A stretch of DNA of 7,785 nt, from positions 1-7,785 of the forward strand of contig JALOPA010000099.1 in NCBI GenBank assembly GCA_025454125.1, in the 5' to 3' direction. Below the pieces are notes generated by a model. It saw nothing but the letters and a program-made list of their open reading frames with translations, had not been told where the DNA came from and did no database searches. Source of the stretch: Thermodesulfobacteriota bacterium. GTDB lineage: Bacteria; Desulfobacterota; DSM-4660; Desulfatiglandales; HGW-15. The position numbers and the translations under genes are program-made. The stretch's first letter is position 1, and each line of letters opens with the position of its first letter. Shown here one piece after another: positions 1 to 5,797 of the stretch.

Positions 1-314
1 AACACTGAAATTTCCTCCTCCCGCCGCTCTGCTTCAAACAGGATAAACCCCTCGGGGGTGAGCAGGACCGTGTGCAGTCTGCGGCCGGCCGGGTCGCCTT
101 TGGTGATCCCGAGCAGGGAAGAAGTCATCCCCCCTGGAATGACCGCTTCAATGGTGTGAACGCACTCCCAGGGGCCGGGCGGAAAAAGCCCGACGCATCG
201 GTCGAGGTCTTCCGGCGCACCTTGAAGAAGAGGAGTTTCAGGCGCGGTCAGACACCCGGCCCACAGCATCAAGGCTGCCAGGAGACCCACCACCTGTTTC
301 TTGTTAAGGTTCAT
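1..314 (-). CDS. Small lipoprotein, DUF3261-like (partial, cut by window edge)
   Basis: The reading frame opens with ATG at 314 and is still open at base 1, so about 104 residues are visible and the C-terminus is missing. The N-terminus is a lipoprotein signal peptide: KK at residues 5-6, a hydrophobic stretch at 8-19, and LWAGC with the lipidated Cys at 21. Trp at the -3 position is not ideal for a lipobox. The mature part contains a WECVHTIEAVIPGG segment, then a GDPAGRRLHTVLL segment and PEGFILFEAE. This pattern (an antiparallel beta segment ending in 'PEG-x-x-LFE') recalls the DUF3261 lipoproteins of aryl-polyene clusters; that assignment is from memory and is tentative. The start overlaps the lolA stop as ATGA (311-314), so the two are probably translationally coupled. 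Likely role (inference): an outer-membrane lipoprotein working with the LolA-like carrier. Confidence 0.65.
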   Translation of the reverse strand, partial: MNLNKKQVVGLLAALMLWAGCLTAPETPLLQGAPEDLDRCVGLFPPGPWECVHTIEAVIPGGMTSSLLGITKGDPAGRRLHTVLLTPEGFILFEAERREEEISV

Positions 315-931
315 GGTTCGTCGAAAACCTTGGAGTCCAAGCCGGCATTGATCTCAACATTCCTGAACGTGATCCGCGTGGAAGATCCGCCGGGTTCGGT
401 CATCTCTACCCGATCAATGACCCCGGGTCTATCGGACAGGACAATCTCGATCCCCAGGATGAACTTGTTGACTCCCTCCCCGGGGATCAGGAGGATTCGG
501 CCGGGGGGGCCCTGCGAATAAGAAGGCTTGAAGACCCGGCTCTCCTCGAAACGGCCCTGAAACCACTGGCTCATTTCAGCGAGCACCATCCGTCTTGCCT
601 CCACGCCCTGGGTCATGTCCTGTCGCCAGGCGCCTTCGGAGAAGTGATAGAGTCGAACACTCTCCCCTTTCTGAAGCATCACGCTTTTCAGCGGGCGCAG
701 GTACTCCCACCTGAGTGAACCTGAGGACAGGTAGGAGAATCTCCCTTCTGAAACCAGGGGTTCTTTGAGAATCTGGACATGCCTCTCCTGCAAGAAGTCC
801 GCTCTCACCGATTGGATCTTCCTGAAGGAGTCTTTCAAGGAATCCCAATCCTGAGAGTGCACCGGCCCAGCTGCGACAAGGCCCATCACCATGCCCAAAA
901 TAAAAAACTCCCTCAACACCCTTTCTTTCAT
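311..931 (-). CDS. LolA-like periplasmic outer-membrane lipoprotein/lipid carrier
   Basis: 206 aa. A Sec signal peptide covers residues 1-26 (KERVLREFF, hydrophobic core at 9-21, likely cleavage VHS|Q). The mature protein has the LolA pattern: an N-terminal helix followed by IQSVRADFLQERH near residue 40, then GRFSYLSSGSLRWEYLRPLKSVMLQKGESV, and later beta strands of the open barrel such as RVEMTEPGGSSTRITFRNVEIN. Classical LolA shuttles lipoproteins from LolCDE to LolB. Copies inside aryl-polyene-type clusters are divergent and probably carry the cluster's lipid product or its lipoprotein, so this is called LolA-like and not the housekeeping lolA. Start 931 is chosen over an overlapping ATG at 935 in another frame because only 931 opens a signal peptide and LolA sequence, and it has TAGGAG 7 nt upstream. 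It follows the ketoreductase after 178 bp of repeat-rich DNA and overlaps the lipoprotein gene by 4 bp. Confidence 0.85.
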   Translation of the reverse strand: MKERVLREFFILGMVMGLVAAGPVHSQDWDSLKDSFRKIQSVRADFLQERHVQILKEPLVSEGRFSYLSSGSLRWEYLRPLKSVMLQKGESVRLYHFSEGAWRQDMTQGVEARRMVLAEMSQWFQGRFEESRVFKPSYSQGPPGRILLIPGEGVNKFILGIEIVLSDRPGVIDRVEMTEPGGSSTRITFRNVEINAGLDSKVFDEP

Positions 932-938
932 CCATTAA

Positions 939-944
939 CTCCTA
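939..944 (-). promoter_or_regulatory. Ribosome-binding site of the lolA-like gene
   Basis: TAGGAG on the minus strand, 7 nt before the ATG at 931. It fixes the start and overlaps the CTAG end of the putative interspersed-repeat terminus at about 942-965. Confidence 0.6.
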
Positions 945-975
945 GCAGGTTGCTCAAAAACGCTCAGATACAAGG
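942..975. repeat. Putative terminus of an interspersed intergenic repeat
   Basis: The stretch beginning CTAGCAGGTTGCTCAAAAAC and continuing into GCTCAGATACAAGG looks like the end of a family of interspersed repeats that I recall from deltaproteobacterial and other environmental genomes, where one end reads AGGTTGCTCAAAAACGCTCAGATGCAAGG. The matching inverted end is not seen in the window, so this would be a remnant. Recognition is from memory; only a genome-wide search would establish copy number. Confidence 0.4.
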
Positions 976-985
976 GTGCACACCG

Positions 986-1096
986 GTTACGAGTGACGAG
1001 TGACCGTTCGACAGACTCACGGCCCTGAGCGAAGTCGAAGGGCAAGTAACGAGACCAAGACCCAACTTGTCACTCGTTACTCGTCACTTGTCACTT
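986..1096. repeat. Composite inverted repeat made of heptad arrays
   Basis: The left arm at 986-1004 consists of heptads GTTACGA and GTGACGA plus a partial GTGAC. The right arm at 1069-1096 consists of four tandem heptads of pattern GTYACTY, oriented as the reverse complement of the left arm. Positions 986-1004 and 1069-1087 pair at 17 of 19 positions. A further single heptad (GTAACGA) sits at 1046-1052 in the left-arm orientation. A REP-like palindrome (1007-1039) lies in the loop. There is no T-tract on the minus-strand 3' side, so this is not a classical intrinsic terminator. In RNA it would fold into a long stem between the ketoreductase and lolA-like genes and could stabilise or process the transcript. 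Confidence 0.75.
1007..1039. repeat. REP-like interrupted palindrome
   Basis: TTCGAC (1007-1012) pairs with GTCGAA (1034-1039), and CTCA (1016-1019) pairs with TGAG (1026-1029), leaving a 6-nt apical loop CGGCCC and a small 3x4 internal loop. The downstream half, around CCTGAGCGAAGTCGAAGGG, resembles palindromic repeats common between genes in many environmental bacteria. It is nested inside the larger heptad inverted repeat. Confidence 0.65.
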
Positions 1097-1109
1097 CTCG
1101 GCGAAGCCG

Positions 1110-1838
1110 CTAAATCATCCCGCCATTGACGGCAATAACCTGTCCCGTAATATACGAGGCGTCGTCGGAGCACAGGAACCGGACGACCTTGGCCACCTCC
1201 TCCGGGAATCCGGTGCGGCCCATGGGGATGATTTGTTTGATCATCTCCACAGGCAGGCCCTGGATCATTCCCGTCTCGATCAGGCCGGGCGCCACCACGT
1301 TCACGCGAATGCCGAGGCGAGCCACTTCCGAGGCCAGGGATCGGCAGGCGCCTTCGAGGCCCGCCTTGGCCGCAGCGTAGTTGGTCTGGCCCCTGTGGCC
1401 CAGGCGGGCGGAGACGGAAGAAAGGGTGACGATGCAGCCCTGTCCCCTGCTGATCATTTTCTTGACAACCGGCTTGGTCACATTGAAAAACCCTTGAAGA
1501 GACGTATCCAGCACTCGTTTCCATTCTTCGAAAGACATGAGCGCAAACAGGCTGTCTGCCGTCTGTCCCGCGTTGTTCACCAGCACGTCCACGGCTTCGT
1601 GCCGGGCGAAAATGGCTTCGATCGCTTTGTCCGTCGCCTCCCTGTCGGCGACATCGAAACATACCGATTCCCCCCGGCCTCCGGCCCCTCGGATCATTTC
1701 GGCCGTCTCTTCTGCTGCGGCTCGGTCTGAGCGGAAGGTCAAGACAATGTCATATCCGCTTTTCGCCAACTCCAGGCTAATGGCTCGGCCGATTCCCCGG
1801 CCTCCGCCTGTCACCAGTGCAACCCGTCTCGAAGACAT
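1110..1838 (-). CDS. 3-oxoacyl-ACP reductase, FabG family, ApeQ-like (SDR)
   Basis: 242 aa, the usual length for FabG. A classical short-chain dehydrogenase: cofactor loop TGGGRGIG at residues 10-17, NNAG at 88-91, catalytic Ser141 in LSSVSA, Tyr154 and Lys158 in YAAAK, then PGLIETGM and a C-terminal NGGMI. Arg36 and Ser37 after the second beta strand suggest NADPH use. It would reduce 3-oxoacyl-ACP to 3-hydroxyacyl-ACP in the cytoplasm. The RGQTNYAAAKAG and PGLIETGMI segments and the NGGMI end resemble the ketoreductase of aryl-polyene clusters (ApeQ). The catalytic-tetrad Asn expected 28 residues before Ser141 is Ser113 (DTSLQG where FabG has TNLSS). Start 1838 is chosen because GGGAGG lies 10 nt upstream; a longer frame from 1874 would add 12 residues with no similarity and would bury that site. 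It follows the dehydratase after 22 bp. Confidence 0.9.
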   Translation of the reverse strand: MSSRRVALVTGGGRGIGRAISLELAKSGYDIVLTFRSDRAAAEETAEMIRGAGGRGESVCFDVADREATDKAIEAIFARHEAVDVLVNNAGQTADSLFALMSFEEWKRVLDTSLQGFFNVTKPVVKKMISRGQGCIVTLSSVSARLGHRGQTNYAAAKAGLEGACRSLASEVARLGIRVNVVAPGLIETGMIQGLPVEMIKQIIPMGRTGFPEEVAKVVRFLCSDDASYITGQVIAVNGGMI

Positions 1839-1848
1839 AGGTTTCAAT

Positions 1849-1854
1849 CCTCCC
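1849..1854 (-). promoter_or_regulatory. Ribosome-binding site deciding the ketoreductase start
   Basis: GGGAGG on the minus strand, 10 nt before the ATG at 1838. It lies inside the longer open frame that begins at 1874, which argues for the shorter protein. Confidence 0.6.
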
Positions 1855-1860
1855 AATGCT

Positions 1861-2337
1861 CTACTCTTTTCCACCCGGGCGCGAACTGCGTTCTTTCAGA
1901 AAATACAGAAAGCCCTCCTCTTCCGGCTCCATGACTTGGAGGGTCCCCGTACAAAGGAGAGCGGGCCCTGAAGTCACTCGCCCTGCGAACACGGCATAGT
2001 TCCCAAGATGGTAGAGTTCCTCCACGCCCACGGTGATCTCTGTACCGATCGGGAGACTCTGGCAGAAGAGCTGCGATTCCTTGATCCCGACCAGCAGCCC
2101 CGGCCGCGGCACAGCCCCTTCTCCTTTGCGCCACGTGCTCAGGGCGGAAATGGCCTGAGCCACCAGTTCGATGCACAGCAGAGAACTCACCTCACCGTCC
2201 CTGGCCAGAGGCCACGTTTCGGTCACTGTCGTCTCGGCTCGAATCCCCTTCTGCGAAGGGTTGACCACCCGGTCCAGGAGCTTCATCCGGCCCTGTTGAG
2301 GAATAAGGGTTGCGGCTTCCAGAATGTTCTCCGTCAT
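1861..2337 (-). CDS. Hotdog-fold 3-hydroxyacyl-ACP dehydratase, ApeP/FabZ-like
   Basis: 158 aa, one hotdog domain. N-terminal IPQQGRMKLLDRVV (residues 12-25) matches the FabZ-type 'LPHRxPxLLxDRV' entry. GIRAETTVTETWPL follows, then CIELVAQAISAL with Glu57 and Gln61 on the central helix, where FabZ carries its catalytic acid. The FabZ 'HFPGxP' segment with catalytic His is absent; the place is taken by ARDGEVSS. This is also my recollection of the ApeP-type dehydratases of aryl-polyene clusters, which may need a partner dehydratase. The expected role is dehydration of 3-hydroxyacyl-ACP after the neighbouring ketoreductase. The ATG at 2337 overlaps the acyltransferase stop as ATGA (2334-2337). 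The frame is open back to 2508, but that extension lies inside the upstream gene and has no dehydratase similarity. Confidence 0.8.
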   Translation of the reverse strand: MTENILEAATLIPQQGRMKLLDRVVNPSQKGIRAETTVTETWPLARDGEVSSLLCIELVAQAISALSTWRKGEGAVPRPGLLVGIKESQLFCQSLPIGTEITVGVEELYHLGNYAVFAGRVTSGPALLCTGTLQVMEPEEEGFLYFLKERSSRPGGKE

Positions 2338-3128
2338 GGACTCACCCTGTTGCTTTCGGAGTCCCCGCTCCCGGAGAGCCCGAGGGCTTCTCTGTACCTC
2401 TTTTCCAACCCCTTTGCAAACTCCCGCTCCCTTCCCGCGGCCGGGGGCGCCAGGGGCTCCCAGTACTCGAGCTGGAGGGTGGAGGCGTGGAAGGGTGGAA
2501 AATACCACTTGTCCTCTTTGGGCAGGAATGGGGGATTGTTTCGTATGAGAACAGGTTGCACCGGAACATCGGCTCGTCTGGCCAGCAGGAAGGGACCCGG
2601 ATTGAACCTTCCCATTTCTCCCTTGGGCGATCGGGTTGCCTCGGGAAACACCATGAACTTGTAACCTCTTTCGAGCTTCTCCATTGCCTCGTCCAGCACC
2701 TCAAGAGGGCTCCCGTGCTCGTAGTCGGGCGCGAGCACATAACCGGCCGACCGGAACAGCGGACCCAGGGGAAGTTTTCTTGCCAGGGCCCTTTTGACCA
2801 TGAGGCTCATTCGGGGAATGTCCCGGACCAGGTACAGCACGTCAAAGAGGCCCGGGTGGTTGGAGACCACCACGCACGGCCCTTGCACGGGCTTTCCTTT
2901 TGACGGCCCGGGCGCGAGAAACCGGAAGACCCGCAGGAACCACAGCCAGAGGTTCAGCAGGGTCCTGAGCGCCCACTGCATGCGGTAGGGTTGTCGGCCG
3001 AAAAGCCGGTTCACAAGGGAGATGATCGGAAGGAACACCAAGAGCTCGCACAGGATCCCCACGAAGAAGACGCCGTAGAGGGCCGCCATCAGAGCCCCTT
3101 TGATCACGCGGACGGTGGTCTCACCCAT
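2334..3128 (-). CDS. 1-acyl-glycerol-3-phosphate acyltransferase-like protein (PlsC/LPLAT superfamily)
   Basis: 264 aa. N-terminal hydrophobic segments at about residues 10-40 and again at 57-72 suggest membrane anchoring. Acyltransferase motif I is NHPGLFD with His91 and Asp96 (HX4D); motif III is FPEATRS at 161-167, where the family usually has FPEGTRS; and a PVQPVLIRN strand follows, as in motif IV. Members transfer acyl groups from acyl-ACP or acyl-CoA to a lysophospholipid or similar acceptor at the inner membrane. In an aryl-polyene-type cluster this enzyme would probably acylate the product's lipid anchor, so it need not be the housekeeping PlsC. Its start overlaps the end of the upstream kinase fusion by 8 bp (3121-3128), and its stop overlaps the dehydratase start by 4 bp, so translation of the three genes is probably coupled. 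Confidence 0.85.
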   Translation of the reverse strand: MGETTVRVIKGALMAALYGVFFVGILCELLVFLPIISLVNRLFGRQPYRMQWALRTLLNLWLWFLRVFRFLAPGPSKGKPVQGPCVVVSNHPGLFDVLYLVRDIPRMSLMVKRALARKLPLGPLFRSAGYVLAPDYEHGSPLEVLDEAMEKLERGYKFMVFPEATRSPKGEMGRFNPGPFLLARRADVPVQPVLIRNNPPFLPKEDKWYFPPFHASTLQLEYWEPLAPPAAGREREFAKGLEKRYREALGLSGSGDSESNRVSP

Positions 3129-4860
3129 CGTTCTCCGCCTGGCCGGGATGGTCCGGAAGAAAAGCGACGGCCCATGTGCCCGGCCCCATGTGAACCGCAG
3201 AGGTCATGGACATGACCTGCATGAGGGTTCTCACCCTGGGGAATCGACGCTCGATCTCCGGCTTGACTTCTCTTTCAAGCCACTCCCTGTTGTCCGTGTA
3301 TTCCAGCAGAAGCGTGGCGCCCCGGTCTTTCTTCAGCCCCTGTTCAAGGCGTCTGAACGCGAACTTCACCTGGTCTTTCGTGCTTCTCGCTACACCCATC
3401 TTCCGCACGCCGTCCGCATAAGGGCTCACGATGGGCTTGATGCGAAGGAGGTCCCCGAAAAAAGCGCCGGTCTTCGACATCCGGCCTCCGGCCGCCAGGA
3501 ACTGGAGCCGGTCAAGAAAAATGTACTCCTCCACCTGACGGACAGCGGCCCCGGCAAAAGCCTCCACGGCGGAAGGGTCGCCGGATACAAGGGAAAACTC
3601 GGCCGCAGCCCTGGCGACGAGCCCCAGCTTGCCCGAGGCCACTCCCGTGTCCAGGACGGTCAGCCGGTTGTTCGGGTCGTTCTCGGCCTTCCAGGCCATG
3701 ACCGTGCTGTAGTTCCCCGTGAAAAAGGACCCCACGCAGAGATAGAGCACCCGATCGTGGAGTTTCAGGACTTTGCTGTAGCACTCATGCCGCTCGGCAA
3801 CCGAGGCCTGACTGGTGGACACCGGGATTTCAGCCTTCATGGCCTCAAAGAGGTGCGAGGGATTCAGATAACTCTCGGGGAGACAATGATTCCCGATGTT
3901 GACGTAGCTGTTGAGCAGGGTGATTCCGAGCCCCCTGGCCTCTTCCCGCGTGAGGGCACCCGCAGCGTCGGTCATGATGTGGAGGACGGGCTTCTTCTCG
4001 GGTTTTGGAAAGCGGGCGCTCTGCTCGGCGAGATCGTCCTCGGCCCAGGTCAGAATGGCGCCGTGCTCCGCAAGAGCGTGCTTCACTCTCTCCCTGTCCA
4101 GGGTGTGGAGGTGAACCTTCAGGCAGTTTCCGTCCGGCATGGCGACGACGGATTCCCCGACCTCCATGAGGTGGCGCCTGATGTCCTCTCCCTCCTGCCC
4201 GAGCTTGAGAACCGCATCCACGCAGAAGCCCTGAGCCCTGTGTTCTTTCCAGGTCCCGGCAAGGCTGAAAAACCCCCGCAGCTCTTCCGTGAAGCCCGAG
4301 CTTCGGGCCTCCCGTCCGGACAGGAGATTCAGCACGGGATCGAAGAAAACCAGCATGCCCAGAGCCCCTGCGTCCACGACCCCCGCCTCCCGCAGCTCCT
4401 GCAATTGCTGGGTGGTGGCCTTCACCGACTCCTCCAGATCATGGATCACCGCAGGGACCCACGCCCCGTTTTGGCCGGGAGAGTTTCTTTTCAGGGATTC
4501 TGCGAGGACATCGAAAAAGGAGAGCATGGTCCCGGGCTGAGGTTCAGGGACAGCTTGGTAGGCCAGATCCCGGCCGGAGGCGACCGCAGCCGGCAGGGAA
4601 GCGACGTCTTCACACCCGAGAAATCCGGCAAGGAAGCGAGCCGCAATGTTCCCGGAATTGCCCCGGGCTGCCAGCAGAATCCCGCTGGCCAGGCTGTCTT
4701 TGTCCTGCCAGGGGTTTCTCAGGCCGCTCAGCGTCACGACGAGATTCCGGCCCGTGTCACCGTCCGGCACCGGATACACATTGATGCGGTCAAGGATGTC
4801 CGCCCAGGCCACGATCCTCTCGTAGCCTGCGCCAAGGGCATGGGCTAAAGTTTCTCGCAT
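3121..4860 (-). CDS. DhaL(DAK2)-DegV fusion: predicted single-chain fatty-acid kinase (FakA-FakB-like)
   Basis: 579 aa from ATG 4860. Residues about 5-180 form a DhaL/DAK2 ATP-binding domain: NVYPVPDGDTGRN at 27-39 with the metal-binding aspartates, AARGNSGN at 64-71, GTML at 110-113, and DAGALG at 163-168. Residues about 205-284 match the FakA middle domain, keeping Cys213, His250 and His252, which correspond to the Cys/His/His zinc site I recall in S. aureus FakA. Residues about 291-575 are a DegV/FakB domain: TDAAGAL, VSTSQAS, AAGGRMSKTGAFFGDLLRIKP and HMGPGTWAVAF. FakA phosphorylates a fatty acid held by FakB to give acyl-phosphate; here the usual FakA C-terminal domain is replaced by the FakB partner itself. 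ATG 4860 has AGGGGAG 9 nt upstream; ATG 4866 is only 3 nt from it and is less likely. It lies 28 bp after the LpxL-like gene and overlaps the next acyltransferase by 8 bp. Confidence 0.9.
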   Translation of the reverse strand: MRETLAHALGAGYERIVAWADILDRINVYPVPDGDTGRNLVVTLSGLRNPWQDKDSLASGILLAARGNSGNIAARFLAGFLGCEDVASLPAAVASGRDLAYQAVPEPQPGTMLSFFDVLAESLKRNSPGQNGAWVPAVIHDLEESVKATTQQLQELREAGVVDAGALGMLVFFDPVLNLLSGREARSSGFTEELRGFFSLAGTWKEHRAQGFCVDAVLKLGQEGEDIRRHLMEVGESVVAMPDGNCLKVHLHTLDRERVKHALAEHGAILTWAEDDLAEQSARFPKPEKKPVLHIMTDAAGALTREEARGLGITLLNSYVNIGNHCLPESYLNPSHLFEAMKAEIPVSTSQASVAERHECYSKVLKLHDRVLYLCVGSFFTGNYSTVMAWKAENDPNNRLTVLDTGVASGKLGLVARAAAEFSLVSGDPSAVEAFAGAAVRQVEEYIFLDRLQFLAAGGRMSKTGAFFGDLLRIKPIVSPYADGVRKMGVARSTKDQVKFAFRRLEQGLKKDRGATLLLEYTDNREWLEREVKPEIERRFPRVRTLMQVMSMTSAVHMGPGTWAVAFLPDHPGQAENDG

Positions 4861-4869
4861 CGGCATCGA

Positions 4870-4876
4870 CTCCCCT
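4870..4876 (-). promoter_or_regulatory. Ribosome-binding site of the kinase fusion
   Basis: AGGGGAG on the minus strand, 9 nt before ATG 4860 and 3 nt before ATG 4866; the spacing favours 4860. It lies in the 28-bp gap after the LpxL-like gene. Confidence 0.5.
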
Positions 4877-4888
4877 GTTCTCCTGTTC

Positions 4889-5797
4889 TCATGGCCCTGA
4901 TTCCTTTGCTGTCGACCGCTCGGGCAGCGGGGAAAAGAAGGGCTCAAAGATATACCACTGAGAAGGATACTGCCGTACCATCTCCTCGAGGGCTGCGGCG
5001 TACTCCTGGGCGCTCGCCTGGATCGCCGCGTTTCGCTCCGATCGGGATGCCGACTTCACCCAGCGGGGTCCGGACAGGATGATCCGGTGCTCTCCCCTTT
5101 TCACGCGGAAGGTGAAGAGGGTGAAGAGGGGCGCTCCTGAAACCAGGGCCAGGAGGTGGGGTCCGGAGGGAAGCCCCACCTCACGGCCGAAGAGCCTCAC
5201 AGGCACGAGGGACCGCTGGTCGGTCCAGACGATGTCACCGGCAAGGGACACGATCCCCCCCTCTCGCATGAATTGAAGCGCTTCCAGCCCGCCGAAGGGA
5301 ACTGCGTCCTGGGCCGTGGCCACATGAATCCGTATTCCCCGCGCCATGAGCGTCTCCCGCTGCTCGCGGGCCACTTGCTTGGCTTCCCGTTCCCCCATGA
5401 GGATGAGGAGTTTGAGCCCGAGCTCCTCAAAAGCCCGCACCGCCACCTCATAGTTTCCCATGTGCGAAATGAGAATGATTGCGCCGGCTCCCTTTTTCCC
5501 CTCCTCCAGCAGTTGTTCCCTGCCCTGGGCCAAGGGGACCGCGCCCTTGTTCGAGTACAGTTCGATGCGATCCGCGTAGGTCCCGGCAAAGGAGTGAAAC
5601 TGACGCCAGGCGCAGGCAAGATAGTACCAGGCCCCGCGGTCCGGGAAAATGACCTGATAGAGCCCGATGCTGGCCTTGCGCCTCGAAGTCAGGAAGAGAA
5701 AGTAGCCCGTAGCGATCCACCAAGCGACCAACCGAATCAGCCAGGAGCCCATGACCAGCGAGCTCTTCGAAAGAGACTTGAGAAGCAACGCCTTCAT
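4889..5797 (-). CDS. LpxL/HtrB-family lysophospholipid acyltransferase
   Basis: 302 aa, the usual size for lipid A late acyltransferase-type proteins. A single N-terminal membrane segment lies at about residues 17-37, followed by basic TSRRK and a FPDRGAWYYLACAWRQFHSFAGTYADR region typical of the family. The catalytic HX4E motif is His112 to Glu117 (SHMGNYE; LpxL has HxxNWE). GDIVWTDQRSLVPVRLFGRE and GLPSGPHLLALVSGAPLFTLFTFR follow, and the C-terminal QWYIFEPFF matches the 'QWxWxxxxF' end of LpxL proteins. These enzymes act at the cytoplasmic face of the inner membrane and transfer acyl chains from acyl-ACP. Copies in aryl-polyene-type clusters probably acylate the product anchor and not lipid A. 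The ATG overlaps the stop of the ligase gene as ATGA (5794-5797). Confidence 0.85.
   Translation of the reverse strand: MKALLLKSLSKSSLVMGSWLIRLVAWWIATGYFLFLTSRRKASIGLYQVIFPDRGAWYYLACAWRQFHSFAGTYADRIELYSNKGAVPLAQGREQLLEEGKKGAGAIILISHMGNYEVAVRAFEELGLKLLILMGEREAKQVAREQRETLMARGIRIHVATAQDAVPFGGLEALQFMREGGIVSLAGDIVWTDQRSLVPVRLFGREVGLPSGPHLLALVSGAPLFTLFTFRVKRGEHRIILSGPRWVKSASRSERNAAIQASAQEYAAALEEMVRQYPSQWYIFEPFFSPLPERSTAKESGP

Noticed and set aside
72..521. 149-codon plus-strand frame at the left end
   Set aside because: It is antisense to the lipoprotein and LolA-like genes, both of which have signal peptides and a normal ATGA coupling.
986..1096. CRISPR-like array
   Set aside because: The repeat unit is 7 bp, contiguous and inverted around a palindrome; there are no spacers and no cas genes.
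986..1096. Intrinsic terminator after the ketoreductase
   Set aside because: The stem is long and imperfect with a large loop, and no T-run follows it on the minus strand.
3100..4848. 582-codon open frame on the plus strand
   Set aside because: It is antisense to the DhaL-DegV fusion, which has clear family motifs throughout. The plus-strand translation has no recognisable domain and arises from GC-rich codon bias.
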